Part shown: positions 1-5,150 of the stretch, piece by piece
Numbering within the stretch: the stretch's first letter is position 1
How the letters are laid out: the number at the start of each line of letters is the position of its first letter
NCBI GenBank assembly: GCA_017998575.1
Contig: JAGOCV010000289.1
Span: 1-5,150, forward strand
DNA length: 5,150 bases
From: Burkholderiaceae bacterium
GTDB lineage: Bacteria > Pseudomonadota > Gammaproteobacteria > Burkholderiales > Burkholderiaceae
Reading direction: 5' to 3'
Translations under genes and position numbers: made by a program
Notes under the pieces: generated by a model
Databases searched by the model: none
The model's input: the letters and a program-made list of their open reading frames with translations, nothing else
Told to the model about the DNA's origin: nothing

Positions 1-392
<392 letters not shown>

Positions 393-400
<8 letters not shown>

Positions 401-1553
401 TCTTGTGCTGCTCCATGAGCGCGGTGAAACGGTCGAACAGATAGCTGATGTCGTGCGGGCCGGGCGACGCCTCGGGATGGCCCTGGAAGCAGAACGCCGG
501 CTTGTCGGTGCGCGCCAGGCCCTGCAGCGTGCCGTCGAACAGGCTGATGTGCGTGGGGCGCAGGTTGGCTGGCAGGGTCTTCTCGTCCACCGCGAAGCCG
601 TGGTTCTGGCTGGTGATGGACACGCGGCCGTTGTCGAGATCCTTCACCGGATGGTTGGCACCGTGGTGGCCGAACTTCATCTTGAAGGTCTTCGCGCCGG
701 AGGCCAGCGCCATGATCTGGTGGCCCAGGCAGATGCCGAAGGTGGGAATACCCGCTTCGATCAGCTCGCGCGACGATGCGATCGCGTAGTCGCAGGGCTC
801 CGGATCGCCCGGACCGTTGGCCAGGAACACGCCGTCGGGGTTCAGCTCGCGCACTTTGGCGGCGGGTGTCTGCGCGGGCATCACCGTGATGCGGCAGCCG
901 CGGCTGGCGAGCATACGCAGGATGTTGCGCTTGACGCCGAAGTCCAGTGCCACGACGTGGAAGCGCGGCTTGAGCTGCGCTCCGTAGCCTTCGCCGAGCG
1001 CCCATTCGGTTTCGGTCCACTCGTAGGGTGCGGTGACAGAAACCACCTTGGCGAGGTCGAGCCCGGACATGCTGGGCGCACTCTTGGCGGCCGCCACGGC
1101 GCGCTCGATGGCAGCCGGCGTGACCGCCTCGCCGGGCGGCAGACCGACGATGCATCCGTTCTGCGCGCCATGCGTGCGCAGGTGGCGGGTGAGCTTGCGC
1201 GTGTCGATGCCGGCGATGGCCACCGTCTTCTCGCGCTGCAGGTATTGCGTGAGCGTGAGCGTGGCGCGGAAGTTGGATGCCAGAAGGGGCAAGTCCTTGA
1301 TGATCAGGCCGGCGGCATGGACTTTGCTGGCTTCGACGTCTTCCTCATTGATGCCGTAGTTGCCGATGTGCGGATACGTCAGGGTGACGATCTGCTGGCA
1401 GTAGCTCGGGTCGGTGAGGATTTCCTGGTAACCGGTGATGGCAGTGTTGAACACCACCTCACCGGTCGTGGAGCCGGTGGCTCCGATCGAAGTGCCGGAA
1501 AAGACCGTGCCGTCTGCGAGGGCGAGGATGGCCAGGGGCGAGACGGGAAGCAC
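393..1553 (-). CDS. carA: Carbamoyl-phosphate synthase small (glutamine amidotransferase) subunit
   Basis: This is a complete 386-residue protein (E. coli CarA is 382). It hydrolyses glutamine and passes ammonia to CarB for carbamoyl phosphate, the precursor of pyrimidines and arginine. The N-terminal CarA-specific domain (about 1-150) carries [30 protein letters not shown] and TYPHIGNYG. The class I glutaminase domain (about 195-380) has the ANGPGDP loop (245-251), the nucleophile elbow GICLGHQ with Cys275, and [11 protein letters not shown] with His359 and Glu361, so the catalytic triad is intact. The start is GTG at 1551-1553. It gives the expected family N-terminus and has GGAG at 1561-1564, 7 nt upstream; no ATG competes nearby. 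The gene stands behind its own promoter and leader and overlaps carB by 8 nt. The GTG start may lower initiation, but that is inference. Confidence 0.98.
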
Positions 1554-1696
1554 GGGGTAACTCCAGTAGTTGGATTCGCCCAGCGCCAGCCCTGTTGCAA
1601 TGTGCCTGGCGCGCGGCCAGCTTCACGTTGAAAAGGGTACGTCTTGGAGAGGTAGTTCGGGAAGAACAGCGCTAGGCTAGGCGTTGGCAGGTAAAC
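1554..1696 (-). promoter_or_regulatory. Leader (5' UTR) of carAB with alternative hairpins
   Basis: About 143 nt separate the predicted transcription start from the carA GTG, longer than a ribosome binding site needs. In the RNA, CTGGC (1616-1620) can pair with GCCAG (1606-1610) as a 5-bp stem with a 5-nt loop. GCGCCAG (1606-1612) can instead pair with CTGGCGC (1583-1589) as a 7-bp stem with a 16-nt loop. The two stems share the middle arm and exclude each other. A tandem GCTAG GCTAG on the plus strand (1671-1680) lies near the start of the leader. I see no credible leader peptide (no ATG, and no GTG or TTG with a Shine-Dalgarno), and no hairpin followed by a U-tract. A regulatory role is inference; part of it could be passive sequence. 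Confidence 0.45.
1561..1564 (-). promoter_or_regulatory. Ribosome binding site of carA, deciding the GTG start
   Basis: GGAG on the minus strand lies 7 nt before the GTG at 1551-1553. It is a good Shine-Dalgarno match at ideal spacing and supports the non-ATG start. Confidence 0.8.
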
Positions 1697-1708
1697 CGCG
1701 AGATTATA
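1696..1708 (-). promoter_or_regulatory. Predicted carAB promoter: -10 box, discriminator and start site
   Basis: A perfect TATAAT lies at 1703-1708 on the minus strand. The six-base GC-rich discriminator CTCGCG (1697-1702) follows, then G1696 as the likely first base, giving a transcript starting GUUUACC. The hexamer 17 bp upstream, AGAGTG (1726-1731), is a poor -35, and there is no TG extension of the -10. A better-looking TTGCAC (1736-1741) is 27 bp away, too far to act as -35. The promoter may therefore rely on the -10 or on an activator. It sits in the only sizeable intergenic gap, directly before carA. The exact start base is an inference from spacing. Confidence 0.7.
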
Positions 1709-1712
1709 GCGC

Positions 1713-1747
1713 GAGCCCGCACCTGCACTCTGCCGGTGCAAGGGCTC
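1713..1747. repeat. GC-rich inverted repeat between the methyltransferase gene and the carAB promoter
   Basis: GAGCCC (1713-1718) plus GCACC (1719-1723) pair with GGTGC (1735-1739) plus GGGCTC (1742-1747). This makes an 11-bp stem with a 2-nt AA bulge (1740-1741) and an 11-nt loop. It covers part of the methyltransferase stop codon (1746-1748) and ends 5 bp before the TATAAT box. As RNA it would form the 3' end of the lpx-rnhB-methyltransferase transcript. No T-run follows on either strand, so it is not a classic intrinsic terminator. It may be a weak terminator, a 3'-end stabiliser or a protein-binding palindrome over the -35 region. An alternative inner pairing, TGCAC (1724-1728) with GTGCA (1736-1740), is also possible. 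Confidence 0.6.
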
Positions 1748-2531
1748 AAGACAGGCGTGCTGTGGCGCTTGCGTGCAGGCAAATGGCTGCGGCCGCAGCC
1801 ACGTTCAGCGACTCCTCGCCGCCCGGCTGGGCAATGCGGACGGCAGCTGATGCGCGCATCTCGATCGACGTACGCACACCCTGCCCCTCGTGCCCCAGCA
1901 CCCAGGCACACGGCCAGGCCGGTGGCACAGCGTGCAGCCATTGGCCGCGATGCGAACTGGTGACCACCAGCGGCACTTGCAAGGCATCGAGTGCGGATTC
2001 GTCCAGACCCTCGACGAGGTGCAGGCCGAAGTGTGCGCCCATGCCGGCTCGCAGCACCTTGGCCGACCACAGCGCGGCGCAGCCCTTCAATGCGAGCACC
2101 TGCGGGAAACCGAAGGCCGCGGCACTGCGCAGGATCGAGCCGACATTGCCCGCATCCTGCACGCGATCGAGCACGACGCTGGCTGCGCCCGGCTCGGGTA
2201 CGGTCTCCTGGGGCAACGCGAGCACGAAGCCCATGCGCGCCGGGGATTCGAGCGTGCTGATGGCCGCGAACAGCGTATCGGGCAGCACCACGACACGGGC
2301 GGCGCCCTGCCACCACTCGCCAGGCGCCTGCGGCCAGGCCGATTCGGCGAAAACGGCTTCGACCGGTTGCCGCCCGCGCGCCAAAGCGGCACGACAGAGA
2401 TGATCTCCCTCGACCCAGACGCGGCCGGACCGGCGCGCGGCAGCGTTGTCCTGCGCCAGCTTGCGCAGATCCTTGAGCCAGGGATTATCGCGCGAGGTGA
2501 TGTGCTGGACGGCGGGGTGTGAAGCGGTCAT
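1746..2531 (-). CDS. SpoU/TrmH-family RNA 2'-O-methyltransferase, target unknown
   Basis: The protein has 261 residues and is predicted to transfer a methyl group from S-adenosylmethionine to a ribose 2'-OH in rRNA or tRNA. Residues about 1-110 resemble the N-terminal substrate-binding domain of RlmB-like enzymes ([15 protein letters not shown], then [11 protein letters not shown]). Residues about 117-255 form the knotted SPOUT domain. Motif 1 is [21 protein letters not shown], with Asn129 and the catalytic Arg135. [15 protein letters not shown] (156-170) follows. Motif 2 is VLGHEGQGV (211-219, Glu215), with His where GNEG is commoner. Motif 3 is [14 protein letters not shown] (237-250). The ATG overlaps the rnhB stop as ATGA, and GGAG at 2539-2542 sits 7 nt upstream, so the start is well supported. 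Family membership is firm. The methylated nucleotide cannot be read from sequence; a 23S rRNA guanosine is one possibility. Confidence 0.93.
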   Translation of the reverse strand: MTASHPAVQHITSRDNPWLKDLRKLAQDNAAARRSGRVWVEGDHLCRAALARGRQPVEAVFAESAWPQAPGEWWQGAARVVVLPDTLFAAISTLESPARMGFVLALPQETVPEPGAASVVLDRVQDAGNVGSILRSAAAFGFPQVLALKGCAALWSAKVLRAGMGAHFGLHLVEGLDESALDALQVPLVVTSSHRGQWLHAVPPAWPCAWVLGHEGQGVRTSIEMRASAAVRIAQPGGEESLNVAAAAAICLHASATARLS

Positions 2532-3181
2532 GCCGCCACTCCGCCGACGGCGATCCCGCCCTGCATGCCGAGCACACCGCTCACCGGCGAGAAGCTGCGG
2601 CGATGCGCCTCGCAGGCGCCGTGCTCCCGCAACGCGCGGATGTGCGCTTCGGTGCCGTAGCCCTTGTGGGTGTCGAAACCGTAGTGCGGCCAGCGCTCAT
2701 GCATCTGCAGGCAAAGGCGGTCGCGGTGCACCTTGGCGATGATCGACGCCGCCGAGATGGCCTGTACCCGCGCGTCGCCGCCGACGACCGCCTCGGCGAG
2801 CACGTCCAGCGTGGGCAGGCGATTGCCGTCTATCAGCACTTTGACCGGCTTGAGCCGCAGGCCCACCACCGCGCGCTGCATGGCGAGCATGGTGGCCTGC
2901 AGGATGTTGACCTGATCGATCTCCTGGACACTGGCTTCGCCGACGCAGCAGCACAGCGCCTTGTCCTGGATCTCGTCGTAGAGCCGCTCGCGCCGTGCGG
3001 GCGACAGCACCTTGGAATCGGCAAGCCCCCTGATCGGCCTCAGGTCGTCGAGAATGACCGCGGCCGCCACCACCGGCCCGGCAAGCGGCCCGCGGCCGGC
3101 TTCATCCACGCCAGCCACGAGGCCGGGCACGTCCCAGACCAGCGCGGTCTGTTTAGCCTTCAAGAACGTTCTGGATCGCAT
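2528..3181 (-). CDS. rnhB: Ribonuclease HII
   Basis: With the ATG at 3179-3181 the protein has 217 residues (E. coli RnhB has 198). It cuts the RNA strand of RNA-DNA hybrids and starts removal of single ribonucleotides from DNA. The signature [14 protein letters not shown] supplies Asp26 and Glu27. VLIDGN gives Asp118, and [19 protein letters not shown] gives Asp136, completing the metal-binding tetrad. The GRG loop (29-31) and HKGYG with Tyr175, which recognise the RNA-DNA junction in this family, are present, as is the C-terminal HRRSFSPV. The start is uncertain. The ATG used here overlaps lpxB by 29 nt and has no visible Shine-Dalgarno; TTG at 3161-3163 or GTG at 3128-3130 would give shorter proteins that keep all catalytic residues. 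Translation may depend on ribosomes finishing lpxB. An in-frame extension upstream to 3316 lies wholly within lpxB and lacks family similarity. Confidence 0.95.
   Translation of the reverse strand: MRSRTFLKAKQTALVWDVPGLVAGVDEAGRGPLAGPVVAAAVILDDLRPIRGLADSKVLSPARRERLYDEIQDKALCCCVGEASVQEIDQVNILQATMLAMQRAVVGLRLKPVKVLIDGNRLPTLDVLAEAVVGGDARVQAISAASIIAKVHRDRLCLQMHERWPHYGFDTHKGYGTEAHIRALREHGACEAHRRSFSPVSGVLGMQGGIAVGGVAA
2539..2542 (-). promoter_or_regulatory. Ribosome binding site of the RNA methyltransferase gene, inside rnhB
   Basis: GGAG on the minus strand lies 7 nt before the ATG at 2529-2531 and within the last codons of rnhB. Together with the ATGA stop-start overlap it suggests translational coupling. 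Confidence 0.7.
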
Positions 3182-4295
3182 GGGCGGCGAGTTGCGCGGT
3201 GTCGCGCCGTAGTGTCTCATGCAGCTCGGCAAAACGGTGCTCCACGCGGCGTGCACCGGCGGGGTCGCCCAGCCACTGCAGCACGCCACGCGCCATGGCC
3301 TCGGGCGTGGCCGCATCCTGGAGCAGTTCGGGCACGACGAAGTCCTGGCACAGGATGTTGGGAAGTCCGACCCACGGTTGCAGCTTCTTGCGCCGCATGA
3401 TCGCCCACGATATCCAGTTCATGTTGTAGGCGATCACCATGGGCCGCTTGAAGAGCGCGGCCTCGAGTGTGGCCGTGCCGCTGGCGATCAACGTCACGTC
3501 GCAGGCGGCCAGCGCCGCATGCGATTGCCCCTGGGTCACCAGCAGCCGCTCGCCCAGGCCTGCAGAACGCGCCATGGCCTCAACCCGCGCGTGCATCGCC
3601 GGAACCGCCGGCAGCACGAAGCGCACCCCGGCATCGGCCTGCGCGATCCGGGCGGCGGCGGCCAGGAAGCGCTGGCCGAGGTACTGGATTTCCGACGCGC
3701 GGCTGCCCGGCAGCAATGCAACGACCGGCACATCGCGCGGCAGGCCAAGTGCGGTGCGCGCGGCTGCGCGATCCGGCTCCATCGGGATCACCTGTGCGAG
3801 CGGATGGCCGACATAAGTGGCCGGCACACCGGCGCGTGCAAGCAGTTCAGGCTCGAACGGAAACAGGCACAGCACGTGATCGCAACTTGCCCGGATCGCA
3901 TCGATGCGCTCGGGCCGCCAGGCCCAGATCGAAGGGCACACGAAGTGGATGGCCGGAATGCCCGCCGCGCGCAGCGTGGCCTCGAGCTGCAGATTGAAGT
4001 CCGGCGCATCGACACCGATGAAGGCAGACGGCGGCTCGGCCAGCAGGCGCTCGCCCAGTTGCCTGCGGATACCGACGATCTCGCGGTAGTGGCGCAGCAC
4101 CTCGACGTAGCCGCGCACTGCCAGCTTGTCGCTGGGCCACCGGGCATCGAACCCCTCGCGGACCATCGCGCCGCCGCCGATGCCGGCTGCGCGCAGATCG
4201 GGCCAGCGCTGGCGCAGGCCCTGCAGCAGCAGGCCTGCCAGCAGGTCGCCCGACGCTTCGCCGGCGACCAGGGCGAAAGCCGGATCCTGGTGCAT
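3153..4295 (-). CDS. lpxB: Lipid-A-disaccharide synthase
   Basis: This is a complete 380-residue protein (E. coli LpxB is 382). It joins UDP-2,3-diacylglucosamine and lipid X into the lipid A disaccharide, acting at the cytoplasmic face of the inner membrane, and belongs to glycosyltransferase family 19. Visible landmarks are GEASGD (12-17), GVDAPDFN (94-101, holding the conserved acidic residue of the active site), [11 protein letters not shown] (121-131), YVGHPL (161-166), [10 protein letters not shown] (194-203, Arg199) and the nucleotide-binding [11 protein letters not shown] (271-281). [16 protein letters not shown] follows near residue 311. The ATG is 5 bp after the lpxA stop. AGG at 4304-4306, in the last lpxA codon, is 8 nt upstream and fits a Shine-Dalgarno. 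The 3' end overlaps rnhB by 29 nt. The gene is intact. Confidence 0.98.
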   Translation of the reverse strand: MHQDPAFALVAGEASGDLLAGLLLQGLRQRWPDLRAAGIGGGAMVREGFDARWPSDKLAVRGYVEVLRHYREIVGIRRQLGERLLAEPPSAFIGVDAPDFNLQLEATLRAAGIPAIHFVCPSIWAWRPERIDAIRASCDHVLCLFPFEPELLARAGVPATYVGHPLAQVIPMEPDRAAARTALGLPRDVPVVALLPGSRASEIQYLGQRFLAAAARIAQADAGVRFVLPAVPAMHARVEAMARSAGLGERLLVTQGQSHAALAACDVTLIASGTATLEAALFKRPMVIAYNMNWISWAIMRRKKLQPWVGLPNILCQDFVVPELLQDAATPEAMARGVLQWLGDPAGARRVEHRFAELHETLRRDTAQLAAHAIQNVLEG

Positions 4296-4300
4296 GGCGC

Positions 4301-5095
4301 TTACCTGACGATGCCTCGATGCGCCGTCAGGCCGTCGAGGAATTCCAGCATGAGTGACACGTCGGCGGCGCTGCCCTCGAATTGGGACGGCAACGCCGCG
4401 ATGCGCTCCCGTGCCTGCTCGACCGTAAGGTTGTCTCGGTAGAGCGCCTTGTGCATGGCCTTGACGGCAGCAATGCGCTCGGGCGTGAAGCCGCGACGAC
4501 GCAAGCCCTCGAAGTTCATCGAGCGCGCGCCAGCCGGATGACCTTCGCTCATCACGAATGGCGGCTGGTCGGCCAGCAGCACCGAACCCATGGCAGTCAT
4601 GCCATGCGCGCCGATGCGGACGAACTGGTGCACGCAGGTGTAGGCACCCAGGATCACCCAGTCGCCCACCACCACATGGCCGGCGATCTGCGCGTTGTTG
4701 GCAAAGATCGTGTTGTCACCCACCACGCAATCGTGCGCCAGGTGGGTGTAGGCCATCATCCAGTTGTCGTTGCCAAGCCGCGTGACGCCTCCACCCTGCA
4801 CGGTGCCGATGTGGTAGGTGCTGAATTCGCGGATGGTGTTGCGGTCGCCGATCACGAGCTCGCAAGGCTCACCCTGGTACTTCTTGTCCTGATTGATCGC
4901 GCCCAGCGAGACAAACTGGAAGATCCGGTTGTCACGCCCGATCGTCGTATGGCCCTCGATCACCGCATGCGGCCCGACCGTGGTGCCGGCGCCGATGCGC
5001 ACGTGCGGCCCGATCACGGCGTAGGGCCCCACCGAGACGGTGCTGTCGAGTTGCGCACCGGGATCGACGATGGCCGTCGGGTGGATCATCGACAT
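4301..5095 (-). CDS. lpxA: UDP-N-acetylglucosamine O-acyltransferase
   Basis: This 264-residue protein (E. coli 262) transfers a 3-hydroxyacyl chain from ACP to UDP-GlcNAc, the first step of lipid A synthesis, as a cytoplasmic homotrimer. Residues about 1-185 form a left-handed beta helix of hexapeptide repeats ([40 protein letters not shown], and so on). Aligned by hand to E. coli with an offset of four, catalytic His125 is His121 (in THLAHD), and His99, His144 and His160 are His95, His140 and His156. Lys72, Asn194, Glu196 and Arg200 match the substrate-binding residues. The acyl-length ruler position, Gly173 in E. coli, is Met169 here. The helical C-terminus ends HRGIVR. The first ATG was chosen because GAGGTG (5104-5109) sits 8 nt upstream; the ATG two codons later fits less well. 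The gene follows fabZ by 12 bp and precedes lpxB by 5 bp. Confidence 0.98.
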   Translation of the reverse strand: MSMIHPTAIVDPGAQLDSTVSVGPYAVIGPHVRIGAGTTVGPHAVIEGHTTIGRDNRIFQFVSLGAINQDKKYQGEPCELVIGDRNTIREFSTYHIGTVQGGGVTRLGNDNWMMAYTHLAHDCVVGDNTIFANNAQIAGHVVVGDWVILGAYTCVHQFVRIGAHGMTAMGSVLLADQPPFVMSEGHPAGARSMNFEGLRRRGFTPERIAAVKAMHKALYRDNLTVEQARERIAALPSQFEGSAADVSLMLEFLDGLTAHRGIVR

Positions 5096-5103
5096 GCCAC
5101 GCG

Positions 5104-5109
5104 CACCTC
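5104..5109 (-). promoter_or_regulatory. Ribosome binding site of lpxA, overlapping the fabZ stop
   Basis: GAGGTG on the minus strand shares bases with the fabZ TGA (5108-5110) and lies 8 nt before the lpxA ATG (5093-5095). It decides between two nearby in-frame ATGs and implies coupling to fabZ translation. Confidence 0.7.
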
Positions 5110-5150
5110 AGGCGATCGAGCGCATGGTGCACATGAGCTCGGCTTCGCAG
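5108..5150 (-). CDS. fabZ: 3-hydroxyacyl-[ACP] dehydratase, C-terminal end (cut by window edge)
   Basis: Only the last 13 codons and the TGA are visible, reading CEAELMCTMRSIA. This closely resembles the FabZ C-terminus (E. coli FabZ has CEATMMCARSREA near its end). It sits directly upstream of lpxA, which is the classic place of fabZ in proteobacterial lipid A clusters. FabZ dehydrates 3-hydroxyacyl-ACP in fatty acid elongation and so competes with LpxA for the 3-hydroxyacyl-ACP pool. The fragment is short, so the call rests on this tail plus gene order; catalytic residues lie outside the window. Confidence 0.85.
   Translation of the reverse strand, partial: CEAELMCTMRSIA

Noticed and set aside
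1554..1741. Possible leader peptide upstream of carA (long open frame through the leader, reading into carA out of frame)
   Set aside because: There is no ATG. The only possible starts are TTG, GTG or CTG without a Shine-Dalgarno, and there is no run of regulatory codons typical of an attenuation peptide.
1736..1741. TTGCAC as the -35 box of the carAB promoter
   Set aside because: It lies 27 bp from the TATAAT, well beyond the 15-19 bp that sigma-70 polymerase tolerates.
1713..1747. Classic intrinsic terminator for the upstream cluster
   Set aside because: The stem is strong but no T-run follows on either strand, so it was listed as an inverted repeat rather than a terminator.
2519..3400. 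293-codon open frame on the plus strand opposite rnhB
   Set aside because: It is an antisense shadow of RNase HII with no motif; the minus strand carries the full catalytic set.
3219..4442. 407-codon open frame on the plus strand opposite lpxB and the end of lpxA
   Set aside because: Its low-complexity, Arg- and Gln-rich translation lacks any family motif, and the opposite strand encodes an intact LpxB.

Overview
This is a housekeeping stretch of a high-GC Gram-negative chromosome (GC in the mid-60s by eye), probably from a betaproteobacterium, most likely Burkholderiales. The evidence is the gene order fabZ-lpxA-lpxB-rnhB-RNA methyltransferase, the character of the CarA, CarB and LpxA proteins, and the codon bias. 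That placement is inference, because no rRNA or other marker gene is present. All seven genes lie on the minus strand, so transcription runs from high to low coordinates.

Positions 5150 to 1746 hold the downstream end of a lipid A biosynthesis cluster, tightly packed. First comes the last 13 codons of fabZ (3-hydroxyacyl-ACP dehydratase). Then follow lpxA and lpxB (first and fourth steps of lipid A synthesis), rnhB (RNase HII) and a SpoU/TrmH-family RNA 2'-O-methyltransferase. Spacing is 12 bp, 5 bp, a 29-nt overlap and a 4-nt ATGA overlap, so these genes look co-transcribed and partly translationally coupled.

Positions 1745 to 1554 are the only real intergenic region (192 bp). A GC-rich inverted repeat (1713-1747) covers the methyltransferase stop codon. 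Next to it is a perfect TATAAT -10 box (1703-1708) with a weak -35. The predicted first nucleotides of the transcript are GUUUACC. A leader of about 140 nt follows, with two mutually exclusive hairpins. This is very likely the carAB promoter and leader.

Positions 1553 to 1 hold carA (complete, GTG start) and the first 133 codons of carB, overlapping by 8 nt. They encode the glutaminase and synthetase subunits of carbamoyl-phosphate synthetase, which feeds pyrimidine and arginine synthesis.

I found no mobile element, CRISPR array, tRNA, rRNA or unknown gene system. The points most worth checking are the carAB control region, whose start resembles the UTP-sensing reiterative start known at E. 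coli carAB, and the LpxA acyl-chain ruler residue, which is Met and suggests short-chain (C10) hydroxyacyl lipid A. All coding capacity on the plus strand looks like antisense shadow of high-GC genes.
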